DNA from: Lachnospiraceae bacterium
GTDB taxonomy: Bacteria > Bacillota > Clostridia > Lachnospirales > Lachnospiraceae
Direction: 5' to 3'
DNA: 13,056 nt
NCBI GenBank assembly: GCA_017443685.1
Contig: JAFSYD010000270.1
Span: forward strand, 1 to 13,056
Part shown: positions 1 through 6,834 of the stretch, piece after piece
Layout of the letters: each line of letters opens with the position of its first letter
Numbering within the stretch: the first letter of the stretch is position 1
Position numbers and translations under genes: made by a program
The notes under the pieces: generated by a model
What the model was told of the DNA's origin: nothing
Databases searched by the model: none
Seen by the model: only the letters and a program-made list of their open reading frames with translations

Positions 1-1
1 C

Positions 2-229
2 ATCGAAGAGGACGGTACTGTGATCGAGGAGGGTGCGCTCATTGCCCACGGCACGGACCTTGCGCTGTACCGGACGGACGGGAACGATAAGGAAGGTGAA
101 ACGGCGATCGTGGACGCTCGATTGCATGACGGGCGGATCGTCCGCATGGAGGTGACGGTCAATTATCCGCATACGGTGGACGGGATCGAGGAATTTGAAC
201 TGTTTGACAATCTGATGTACGCGGGGTAA
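2..229 (+). CDS. Unrecognised protein, C-terminal part only
   Basis: This is the 3' end of a gene that enters from the left edge. The frame is open from base 2 to the TAA at 227-229 and gives about 75 residues. A GTG at position 20 lies in this frame, but no Shine-Dalgarno sequence precedes it and the upstream codons stay open, so I treat the gene as cut by the window rather than starting there. The visible tail is soluble and acidic with alternating short hydrophobic and charged stretches, suggesting a small beta-rich domain. It ends in FELFDNLMYAG. I do not recognise the family and assign no function. It converges on the small - strand gene to its right, and the two share the hairpin at 235-261. 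Confidence 0.6.
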   Translation: MEEDGTVIEEGALIAHGTDLALYRTDGNDKEGETAIVDARLHDGRIVRMEVTVNYPHTVDGIEEFELFDNLMYAG

Positions 230-231
230 TG

Positions 232-261
232 AAAAACGGCGGAGGGCTTGCCTCCGCCGTT
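232..261 (-). terminator. Intrinsic terminator between convergent genes
   Basis: A perfect 11-bp stem (235-245 AACGGCGGAGG paired with 251-261) encloses a 5-nt loop. Read on the - strand it is followed by a run of T (the A-tract at 232-236 on +), the classic form, so it should terminate the small - strand gene ending at 275. On the + strand the hairpin sits 5 nt after the TAA of the partial gene but lacks a clean T run (TTGTG follows), so termination in that direction is plausible but weaker. Confidence 0.85.
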
Positions 262-274
262 GTGCTAAAAGGAA

Positions 275-451
275 TCAGTCTTCGATAAACTCCTGTAATT
301 TTTTTTCAACCTCTTCGATCATTTTGTTCTTTTTTTCGACATCTGTTTCTTTTCGTGCGTCGGCTAAATCTTTACTTACAAACTTAAACAGCAGTTTTAA
401 TTCTTTTTCACTGATAGCCATAGCAAATTCCTCCTTTTCAGCCAATGACAT
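275..451 (-). CDS. Small charged hypothetical protein (58 or 48 aa)
   Basis: The function is unknown. The protein is lysine- and glutamate-rich and looks helical, ending in EEVEKKLQEFIED, a pattern suited to a short amphipathic or coiled-coil helix. There is no signal peptide, membrane segment or Cys cluster. Two in-frame starts are each well supported. The ATG at 451 (58 aa, MSLAEKEEF...) has GGAGG at 460-464, 8 nt upstream. The ATG at 421 (48 aa, MAISEKELK...) has AAGGAGG with its core at 430-434, also 8 nt upstream. The longer form is given here, although the shorter may be the main product. A triple ATG (457, 454, 451) opens the longer form. A strong terminator follows the TGA. The gene is divergent from the fru operon, with about 270 bp between the two starts. 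A longer frame to 532 exists but lacks a ribosome binding site. Confidence 0.65.
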   Translation of the reverse strand: MSLAEKEEFAMAISEKELKLLFKFVSKDLADARKETDVEKKNKMIEEVEKKLQEFIED

Positions 452-592
452 CATCATCACCTCCGGGGACGCCAAAAAATACGGAATCTTATACCACGGC
501 AATAATGTAACATAGGAGACTATAAAAAGCAAGAAAAAGCCGCTGCATAGGGCGCATCGATCATAAAGACATGCTTGTCAAACAGAGGTGGT

Positions 593-618
593 ATTGTTAT
601 TTTGTACAAAATAACAAT
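593..618. promoter_or_regulatory. 26-bp perfect palindrome, candidate operator
   Basis: The half-site ATTGTTATTTTGT (593-605) is followed directly by its exact reverse complement (606-618), with no spacer. After one non-pairing position, GG at 590-591 and CC at 620-621 extend the symmetry to 32 bp. It lies 35 bp upstream of the predicted -35 of the fru operon, in the gap between two divergent genes. The zero-spacer symmetry and AT-rich arms fit a dimeric DNA-binding protein better than a terminator, since no T run follows. The binding protein is not known. The FruR-like regulator next door is the simplest guess. Confidence 0.6.
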
Positions 619-652
619 GCCTGTTTTGTGAATAATTTTTGAACGAAAGTGA

Positions 653-681
653 TTGATTTTGGCGGAATATGAATATATAAT
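653..681 (+). promoter_or_regulatory. Sigma-A type promoter of the fru operon
   Basis: TTGATT (653-658) and a consensus TATAAT (676-681) are separated by exactly 17 bp. Transcription would start near 688, giving a leader of about 33 nt before the regulator's ATG. Three TTTTGA motifs at 691, 701 and 711 lie immediately downstream and may be operator elements. Nothing else resembling a promoter is seen between here and fruA, so the three fru genes are probably one transcript. Confidence 0.7.
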
Positions 682-720
682 ACAGACATATTTTGAAAGG
701 TTTTGACGGATTTTGAAAAT

Positions 721-1467
721 ATGCTGACACAAGAGCGTTTTGCCAAAATACTTGCAAGGGTGAATAAAGACGGAAGCGTAACGGTGGCGGAACTGATGAC
801 GGAACTTGACGCATCCGAGTCAACGGTACGACGGGATCTGATGAATCTGGCGGCGGATGACAAGCTGATCAAGGTGCGCGGCGGAGCGATCTCCATTCAC
901 GGACGTTACGGCGGGAAGGACGACGAGGTCAGTATCCGGAAGGAACGGCACACCGAGGAAAAGGCACTGGTGGCCAGTTATGCGGCTGAGCTTATCGGAG
1001 ACGACGATCTGGTATATATCGACGGCGGGACGACGACGGGTATGATGCTTCGGTTCCTTACGAACCGGGAGGCGACCTACGTTACGAACGCGCTGCTGCA
1101 TGCGAAGGAGCTTGCGGATAACGGAATGAAGGTTTATATTCTCGGCGGCGAATACAAGAGTACGACGGAGGTCATTGTCGGAGAGGAAGCCTGCGAATCC
1201 CTTTCGAAATACAATTTTACCAAAGGTTTTTTCAGGACGAACGGCGTTGATGCGGACGCCGGGTTCACGACGCCGGAGGTCAGGGAGTCGACATTGAAGA
1301 TGCTGGCGCTTTCCCGGTGCCGGGAGCGTTACGTTTTAACAGATGCAAGTAAATTCGGGCAGGTCGCAACGATCACCTTCGGACAGATCGCGGACGCTGT
1401 GGTGCTGACGGATCACATACCGGAACCATACAGGAAATATTCAAATATCAGGGAGGTTGCAAAATGA
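721..1467 (+). CDS. fruR: DeoR-family transcriptional regulator of the fructose operon
   Basis: This is probably a repressor that controls the fructose genes and senses a sugar phosphate, as inferred from family and position. The N-terminal winged helix-turn-helix (residues about 1-56) includes SVTVAELMTELDASESTVRRDL and the family's RGGA turn. The C-terminal sensor domain carries DGGTTTG (101-107), the phosphosugar-binding loop of DeoR proteins, and DASKFG near the end. The length of 248 aa is typical. I chose ATG 721 because MLTQERF matches the usual DeoR start. A TTG at 703, with GAAAGG just before it, would add six residues and cannot be excluded, since ATG 721 has only a weak ribosome site. 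The TGA overlaps the ATG of fruK (ATGA, 1464-1467), so the two are translationally coupled. Confidence 0.87.
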   Translation: MLTQERFAKILARVNKDGSVTVAELMTELDASESTVRRDLMNLAADDKLIKVRGGAISIHGRYGGKDDEVSIRKERHTEEKALVASYAAELIGDDDLVYIDGGTTTGMMLRFLTNREATYVTNALLHAKELADNGMKVYILGGEYKSTTEVIVGEEACESLSKYNFTKGFFRTNGVDADAGFTTPEVRESTLKMLALSRCRERYVLTDASKFGQVATITFGQIADAVVLTDHIPEPYRKYSNIREVAK

Positions 1468-2381
1468 TTTATACCGTGACATTTAACCCGTCGCTGGATT
1501 ATATCGTAGACGTGGATGATTTTGAGCTCGGGAAGACGAACCGGACAAAAGCGGAGATGATGTTCCCGGGCGGCAAGGGGATCAACGTTTCCCTCGTTTT
1601 ACAGAATCTGGGTCTGGAAAGCACGGCGCTTGGCTTTATGGCCGGATTTACAGGCAAGGAGATCGCAAGGCTTTTATCCGAGGCGAAGGTCAACAGCCGG
1701 TTCATCCGTGTCGCTGACGGCATTTCCCGGATCAACATCAAGCTGCGCGCAAAGGAAGAGACCGAGATCAACGGCATGGGACCGGCGATCGAAAAGGATG
1801 ACATTCGGAAGTTATACTCGCAGCTGGATGAGCTGGAAGACGGCGATGTCCTGGTGCTGGCAGGGAGCATCCCGGCGGTGATGCCGGAGTCGATGTATAA
1901 GGACATCATGAAATATCTGGCAGACCGTAACTTAAAGATCGTTGTTGACGCAACGAAGGATCTTCTGATGAATGTCCTGGAGTACCATCCGTTTTTGATC
2001 AAGCCGAACAACCACGAGCTGGGCGAGATCTTCGGCGTGACACTGCGGACAAAAGACGACGTGATCCCGTACGCGAAGAAAATGCAGGAAAAGGGCGCGC
2101 GCAATGTTCTGGTATCGATGGCGGGCGAAGGCGCGCTTTTGGCAGCGGAAGACGGTATGGTGTATGAATCGGAGCCGCCGAAAGGGAAGGTAAAGAATTC
2201 CGTCGGCGCCGGCGATTCGATGGTAGCGGGATTTATTGCGGGATATCTGATGTCCCAGAACTATGAAAAGGCTTTTTATCTGGGCCTTTGCACAGGCAGT
2301 GCATCCGCTTTTTCCGACAACCTGGCAACGAAAGACGAGGTCAACGCGTTGCTGAAGGAGTTGGGAAGAGATATGATATAA
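1464..2381 (+). CDS. fruK: 1-phosphofructokinase
   Basis: A cytosolic PfkB-family sugar kinase that phosphorylates fructose-1-phosphate, the product of the fructose PTS, to fructose-1,6-bisphosphate with ATP. The first PfkB signature PGGKGINVSLVLQNLG begins near residue 35. The second, NSVGAGDSMVAGF, contains the catalytic base Asp251 and the anion-hole glycines. The opening MIYTVTFNPSLDYIVDVD is characteristic of FruK and the related tagatose-6-phosphate kinase LacC. The 305-aa length is normal. The start overlaps the stop of the regulator by 4 nt, and the gap to fruA is 35 bp. Position between a DeoR regulator and a fructose-type EIIABC makes 1-phosphofructokinase much more likely than tagatose-6-phosphate kinase. 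Confidence 0.95.
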   Translation: MIYTVTFNPSLDYIVDVDDFELGKTNRTKAEMMFPGGKGINVSLVLQNLGLESTALGFMAGFTGKEIARLLSEAKVNSRFIRVADGISRINIKLRAKEETEINGMGPAIEKDDIRKLYSQLDELEDGDVLVLAGSIPAVMPESMYKDIMKYLADRNLKIVVDATKDLLMNVLEYHPFLIKPNNHELGEIFGVTLRTKDDVIPYAKKMQEKGARNVLVSMAGEGALLAAEDGMVYESEPPKGKVKNSVGAGDSMVAGFIAGYLMSQNYEKAFYLGLCTGSASAFSDNLATKDEVNALLKELGRDMI

Positions 2382-2416
2382 AGTGTTGATGCGGATAGCA
2401 AGAAAGGTGGAGTAAA

Positions 2417-4447
2417 ATGAAGGTAAAAGACTTGCTTTCGGTCGCGAGCATTGACTTGAACGGCAGTGCTTCCGGCAAACAGGACGTCATTGAAAAAATG
2501 GTAGCCCTGATGGACAATCGCGGGAACGTGAAAGACCGTGATAAGTACAAAGCGGCAGTTATTGCCCGTGAAGCGGAAAGCACGACGGCGGTTGGCGGCG
2601 GCGTAGCGATCCCGCACGCAAAGACGGACGCGGTCAGCGGCCCGGGACTTGCGGCAATGGTATTAAAGGATGGTGTGGATTATGATGCGCCGGACGATGA
2701 AAAGGTTAAGCTGATCTTCCTGATCGCGGCGCCGAACACCGAGGACAACGTACACCTCGAAGTCCTTTCGAGACTGTCCGCGCTTCTTATGGATGAGCAG
2801 TTCTCCAATGATCTGATGAATGCGTCCTCTCCGGAGCAGTTCCTTTCGATCGTGGATGAGGCGGAAACGAAGCGTGCCGAAGAGGAAGTGGCAAAGGCGT
2901 CAACGATCGCGGCAGACGGTGCGGTTGATTTCGTTGCCGTAACAGCTTGCCCGACGGGTATCGCGCATACGTATATGGCGGCGGAAGCCATCGAGAAGGC
3001 TGCGAAAGCCAAGGGTTATAACATCAAGGTAGAGACCCGTGGCTCCGGCGGTGCGAAGAACGTTCTGACCGAAGAGGATATCCGCAATGCAAAGGCAGTT
3101 ATCGTTGCGGCGGATACAAAGGTTCCGATGGATCGTTTTGACGGCAAGAAGCTGATCGAGACACAGGTTGCGGACGGCATCAATAAAGCCGATGATCTGG
3201 TCAGCCGTGCGATGGCAGGCGATGCTCCGGAGTATAAGGCGACGGGCAGCACATCCTCTGACGCTGCGGCGGCTTCCGCTGGCGGCAGCATCGGCCATCA
3301 GGCGTATACGCATCTGATGAGCGGTGTATCCCATATGCTTCCGTTCGTCGTTGGCGGCGGTATTCTGGTAGCACTGGCATTCCTGGTAGATACCCTGATG
3401 GGACACGGTGCGGATGCCGGCGGGATGTTCGGCAGCGCGACTCCGCTCGCGGCATTCTTAAAGTCGGTCGGAGGCACGGCGATGGGACTGATGGTTCCTG
3501 TGCTTTCCGGATATATTGCTTACTCGATCGCGGATCGTCCGGGTCTTGCGGTTGGTTTCACCGGCGGTCTTATTGCGGCAAGCGGTAACCCGGCGCTTTC
3601 GGGATATCTTGACACATGGACAAGCCTTGGTACGGACGGCGGATTCATTCAGCAGTTCGCGTTCGCTCCGGATGGTGTCAATACGGTGTCCGGTTTCTTA
3701 GGCGGTATCGTTATCGGTTTTGTATCCGGTTTTGTAGTGAACTGGTTAAAGAAGGTCACGGAAGGTCTTCCGGAAGCAATGAGCGGTATCCGGCCGACGC
3801 TGATCTACCCGCTTTGCGGTATCTTCATCGTAGGCGTGCTGATGTACTTTATCTTCAATCCGATCATCGGTGTCATCAATACGTCACTGTCGAACGGCTT
3901 GAATGCGATCTATGACAGCGGTGCGATCTGGCTTCTCGGATTGCTCTTGGGCGCAATGATGGCGATCGATATGGGTGGCCCGATCAACAAGGCGGCGTAC
4001 GTATTCGGTACGGGTATGCTGGCACAGGCAGCAGTTGACCCGAGCCTGGAGCAGGCGGCATTCATCTCGATGGCGGCGGTTATGGCAGGCGGTATGGTTC
4101 CGCCGGTAGGTATCGCTTTGGCTTGCAAGCTCTTCCCGAAGAAGTTCACGGAAGCAGAACGCGCATCGTGGATCTCCAACATCGTTATGGGCGCATCGTT
4201 CATCACCGAAGGTGCGATCCCGTTCGCAGCAGCGGATCCGGGTCGCGTGATCCCGGCAACGATGGCAGGCGCAGGCGTGGCGGGACTGTTATCCGCGGCA
4301 TTCGGATGCACCCTTCGCGCTCCGCACGGCGGCGTCTTCGTATTCGCAACGGTAGGCAACCCGCTGATGTACATCGTGGCATGGCTGGCCGGTTCGGCGG
4401 TAACCTGCATCCTGCTGAATGTATTAAAGAAGGATATCGAAGCGTAA
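2417..4447 (+). CDS. fruA: Fructose PTS permease, fused EIIABC
   Basis: A membrane permease that takes up fructose and phosphorylates it to fructose-1-phosphate. All three domains are fused in A-B-C order in 676 aa. EIIA (about 1-150) has its phosphorylation site in GGVAIPHAKT, His67. EIIB (about 170-266) has FVAVTACPTGIAHTYMAAE with phospho-Cys178. An Ala/Ser/Gly-rich linker (about 270-292) leads to EIIC (about 295-676), a multi-span membrane domain starting at HLMSGVSHMLPF and containing the fructose-family GGPINKAAYVFG motif. All catalytic residues are present. GAAAGGTGGAG precedes the ATG. The phosphoryl group comes from HPr, encoded just downstream. The 12-bp terminator at 4476-4512 closes the operon. 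Confidence 0.96.
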   Translation: MKVKDLLSVASIDLNGSASGKQDVIEKMVALMDNRGNVKDRDKYKAAVIAREAESTTAVGGGVAIPHAKTDAVSGPGLAAMVLKDGVDYDAPDDEKVKLIFLIAAPNTEDNVHLEVLSRLSALLMDEQFSNDLMNASSPEQFLSIVDEAETKRAEEEVAKASTIAADGAVDFVAVTACPTGIAHTYMAAEAIEKAAKAKGYNIKVETRGSGGAKNVLTEEDIRNAKAVIVAADTKVPMDRFDGKKLIETQVADGINKADDLVSRAMAGDAPEYKATGSTSSDAAAASAGGSIGHQAYTHLMSGVSHMLPFVVGGGILVALAFLVDTLMGHGADAGGMFGSATPLAAFLKSVGGTAMGLMVPVLSGYIAYSIADRPGLAVGFTGGLIAASGNPALSGYLDTWTSLGTDGGFIQQFAFAPDGVNTVSGFLGGIVIGFVSGFVVNWLKKVTEGLPEAMSGIRPTLIYPLCGIFIVGVLMYFIFNPIIGVINTSLSNGLNAIYDSGAIWLLGLLLGAMMAIDMGGPINKAAYVFGTGMLAQAAVDPSLEQAAFISMAAVMAGGMVPPVGIALACKLFPKKFTEAERASWISNIVMGASFITEGAIPFAAADPGRVIPATMAGAGVAGLLSAAFGCTLRAPHGGVFVFATVGNPLMYIVAWLAGSAVTCILLNVLKKDIEA

Positions 4448-4475
4448 TTTTTGATAACAATCTCCTGAAATATAT

Positions 4476-4512
4476 GCAGCCCGGAAGTGTTTTCCTTCCG
4501 GGCTGCGTTTTT
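4476..4512 (+). terminator. Intrinsic terminator of the fru operon
   Basis: A perfect 12-bp GC-rich stem (4476-4487 with 4495-4506), a 7-nt loop and GTTTTT immediately after. It lies 29 nt beyond the fruA stop and separates the fru genes from the ptsHI promoter, so ptsHI can be expressed independently. Confidence 0.93.
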
Positions 4513-4583
4513 GCGTGCACAGTTTTCGGACAAGAAAATTTGCATAAAATTTTAAATTTGGGGTAGGATATTTTTGTGAAAAC

Positions 4584-4592
4584 TGTTATAAT
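4584..4592 (+). promoter_or_regulatory. Extended -10 promoter of ptsHI
   Basis: TGTTATAAT (4584-4592) is an exact TGnTATAAT extended -10. No good -35 is seen at the proper distance (TAGGAT at 4564-4569 is poor), which is acceptable for an extended -10 promoter. The start would fall near 4599, giving a leader of about 68 nt before ptsH. It lies downstream of the fru terminator. Confidence 0.6.
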
Positions 4593-4666
4593 GGAAAAGT
4601 GTTTCAAAGGAGAGAACGCATTTTGCACCTTTGGAGAAAATTTTACAACAGAAAGGAAGAAAGAAA

Positions 4667-4924
4667 ATGAAAGAATTTAAGTACACAATCACTGATCCCG
4701 AAGGTATCCACGCAAGACCGGCAGGCCTGTTCGTTAAGGCTGCGGCTGCCTGCGGCTGCAAGGTTACGATCGAGAAGGACGGCAAGGAAGTAGATGCGAA
4801 GAGAATCTTAGGCGTTATGAGCTTAGGTGTTAAGCAGGGCGAGACGATCACGTTGAAGACGGACGGCGACGGCGAAGATGCAGCTATGGACACTCTGCAG
4901 AAATTCCTCCAGGAGAACCTGTAA
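4667..4924 (+). CDS. ptsH: Phosphocarrier protein HPr
   Basis: A cytosolic phosphocarrier of the PTS that accepts phosphate from enzyme I and passes it to EIIA domains such as that of FruA. It is 85 aa, the usual HPr size. The active-site motif GIHARPAG places the phosphorylated His at residue 15. The second conserved block reads AKRILGVMSLGVKQGE. At position 46, where Gram-positive HPr has the Ser phosphorylated by HPr kinase/phosphorylase, this protein has Arg (codon AGA, 4802-4804). Sugar transport should work, but Ser46-based CcpA catabolite control through this protein should not. The start is ATG 4667 behind GAAAGGAAG. An upstream in-frame TTG at 4631 is not credible. The gene lies 36 bp before ptsI. 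Confidence 0.96.
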   Translation: MKEFKYTITDPEGIHARPAGLFVKAAAACGCKVTIEKDGKEVDAKRILGVMSLGVKQGETITLKTDGDGEDAAMDTLQKFLQENL

Positions 4925-4960
4925 AGCTTGCCGACCGTATTTTAAAAAGGAGAAAGGGCT

Positions 4961-6583
4961 ATGGAATTACAGGGGAAAAGCGTATCGCAGGGTATTGCGA
5001 TCGGGCGGCTCGTCGTTTATCAGAAGAAGGATAACGTCGTTAAGCGTGAGCGCGTAGAGGATACGGCTAACGAGATCAAGCGTTTCGCGGCTGCGCGTGA
5101 GAAGGCGATCGAACAGTTAAAGGGGCTGTACGAGAAGGCCCTGAAGGAAGTCGGCGAGGAAGGCGCGATGCTTTTCGAGTCTCATCAGCTCATGGTGGAA
5201 GACCTTGATTTTATCGAGGGTGCGGAGAATATCATCAACCAGGAGCAGGTGAACGCGGAGTACGCGGTTGCCCGTACGGGAGATACCCTCGCGGAAATAT
5301 TTGCCAACATGGAAGGCAACGAATACATGCAGGCACGTGCCGCGGACATCAAGGATGTCAGCAACCGGATCGTTTCCGTATTACAGGGGAATGATGATTC
5401 GGGGCTGAACGCGTCAGAGCCGATGATCCTTTTGGCGGATGACCTTGCGCCGTCGGAGACGGTACAGCTGGACAAGTCGCTTGTGCTTTCGTTCGTTACG
5501 CGCGGCGGTTCCTCCAATTCGCATACGGCAATCTTAGCGAGGACGATGAATATTCCGTCACTCATCACGGTGGATTTCCCGGAAGATGTCGATGGCAAGA
5601 TGGGTATCGTGGATGGCTTCGAGGGCAAGCTGCTCGTGGATCCGGACGAGGCGCTGATCGAGAGCTATAAGAAGCGCCAGGAAAAGGAAGCGGAAAAGCA
5701 GAGGATGCTCCAGGAGCTCAAGGGCAAGGAGACGGTGACCATAGACGGCAAGAGCATTCATCTGTACGCGAACATCGGCGGCGTAAAGGATGTGGCGGAT
5801 GTGCTCGAGAATGACGCGGAAGGCGTAGGCCTCTTCCGCAGCGAGTTCCTTTATCTGGAGACGGACGATTTTCCGACCGAGGAGCAGCAGTTTAAGGCGT
5901 ACCAGACCGTTGCGGCCGGATTGGCGGGCAAGAAGGTTATCATCCGTACGCTTGATATCGGCGCGGATAAGCAGGTGGATTACCTGAATCTGGGCAACGA
6001 GGAGAACCCTGCGCTCGGCTATCGTGCGATCCGTATCTGCCTGGATCAGGTAGACATATTTAAGACACAGCTTCGTGCGATCTTGCGTGCGAGCTTTTAC
6101 GGGACGATCTCCATAATGTTCCCGATGATCATTTCCATCGACGAGGTGAAGAAGATCAAGAAGATCCTCGCGGAAGTGAAGGAAGAGTTAGACGAAGCGG
6201 GCGTTCCGTACAAGGATGTGGAGATCGGTATCATGGTTGAGACGCCGGCGGCAGTTCTCCTGAGTGAAGAGCTGGCGAAGGAGGTTGACTTCTTCTCCAT
6301 CGGAACGAACGACCTGACACAGTATACGCTGGCGATCGACAGGCAGAATGCGAAGCTGGAAAGCATCAATGATCCGCATCATCCGGCTGTTTTAAAGGCG
6401 ATCCAGATGACGATCGAGAATGCGCACAAGGGCGGTGCATGGTGCGGCATCTGCGGCGAGCTTGGCGCGGATACGACGCTGACCGAGACCTTCCTTCGTA
6501 TGGGTATTGACGAATTGTCCGTCAGCCCGTCGAAGATTCTGGCAGTACGTGATGCCGTACGCAAGCTGGATCTGAGCAAATAG
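4961..6583 (+). CDS. ptsI: PTS enzyme I (PEP-protein phosphotransferase)
   Basis: A cytosolic enzyme that autophosphorylates from phosphoenolpyruvate and donates phosphate to HPr, the first step for every PTS sugar. The N-terminal half contains the HPr-binding and phosphohistidine domains with the active His188 in GGSSNSHTAILART. The C-terminal PEP-binding barrel (about 255-540) shows IMFPMIISIDEVKK, the signature DFFSIGTNDLTQYTLAIDR, and the conserved Cys498 in CGICGELG. The length of 540 aa is lower-normal for the family (about 540-575). AAAGGAGAAAGGG precedes the ATG. It is co-transcribed with ptsH. It ends before the structured 250-bp gap leading to glpK. Confidence 0.96.
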   Translation: MELQGKSVSQGIAIGRLVVYQKKDNVVKRERVEDTANEIKRFAAAREKAIEQLKGLYEKALKEVGEEGAMLFESHQLMVEDLDFIEGAENIINQEQVNAEYAVARTGDTLAEIFANMEGNEYMQARAADIKDVSNRIVSVLQGNDDSGLNASEPMILLADDLAPSETVQLDKSLVLSFVTRGGSSNSHTAILARTMNIPSLITVDFPEDVDGKMGIVDGFEGKLLVDPDEALIESYKKRQEKEAEKQRMLQELKGKETVTIDGKSIHLYANIGGVKDVADVLENDAEGVGLFRSEFLYLETDDFPTEEQQFKAYQTVAAGLAGKKVIIRTLDIGADKQVDYLNLGNEENPALGYRAIRICLDQVDIFKTQLRAILRASFYGTISIMFPMIISIDEVKKIKKILAEVKEELDEAGVPYKDVEIGIMVETPAAVLLSEELAKEVDFFSIGTNDLTQYTLAIDRQNAKLESINDPHHPAVLKAIQMTIENAHKGGAWCGICGELGADTTLTETFLRMGIDELSVSPSKILAVRDAVRKLDLSK

Positions 6584-6635
6584 GCGCTACGCGGCGCAAA
6601 GCGGAGCGAATATAGCGATCAAAGATTTGCATGAT

Positions 6636-6671
6636 AAGAGCCTCGGGCGAAAGATGTCCGGGGCTCTTCTT
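6636..6671 (+). terminator. Terminator-like hairpin after ptsI
   Basis: An 11-bp stem with one G-T wobble (6636-6646 with 6658-6668) and an 11-nt loop, 52 nt past the ptsI stop. Only a weak pyrimidine tract (TTCTT) follows, so termination is likely to be partial. Its position at the end of the ptsHI unit supports the call. Confidence 0.5.
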
Positions 6672-6731
6672 GGGAAAACGGATCCACAAACAAAACTGTG
6701 CGGATTTTGCCCCGCGGATATTGTTTTAGGA

Positions 6732-6777
6732 GCCAAGTACTGTCCCGCGAACGAAGTGAGTGGCTGACAGCACTGGC
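6732..6777. repeat. Imperfect 46-nt hairpin upstream of glpK
   Basis: GCCA (6732-6735) pairs with TGGC (6774-6777), CTGTC (6740-6744) with GACAG (6766-6770), and CCGC (6745-6748) with GTGG (6760-6763, including a G-T pair), with small bulges between. The apical loop region reads GAACGAAGTGA. No T run follows, so it is not a terminator. It could be a dispersed repetitive palindrome or an mRNA structure in the glpK leader. No clear promoter is visible in the 250-bp ptsI-glpK gap. The bases right after ptsI (6584-6610) are also GC-rich with short self-complementary runs. Confidence 0.4.
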
Positions 6778-6834
6778 ATCCGGACGGACAGGGAAAGTCA
6801 AATATTACTTGCGGTAATATAGGAGAATAGTAAT

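Noticed and set aside
324..515. 63-codon + strand frame opposite the small - strand gene
   Set aside because: It is Ser/Phe/Asn-rich with no ribosome site. The - strand frame has two good Shine-Dalgarno sites and a terminator.
1499..2104. 201-codon - strand frame
   Set aside because: Shadow of fruK, which has clear PfkB motifs in the opposite direction; Ser-rich translation typical of an antisense frame.
3910..4545. 211-codon - strand frame
   Set aside because: Mirror of the fruA EIIC coding region, running through the fru terminator; low-complexity composition typical of an antisense shadow.
4577..4590. cre-like (CcpA) sequence overlapping the ptsHI -10
   Set aside because: It deviates from TGWNANCGNTNWCA at two key positions (the central G and the C near the end), and the HPr here cannot form HPr(Ser-P). 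The match is probably chance.
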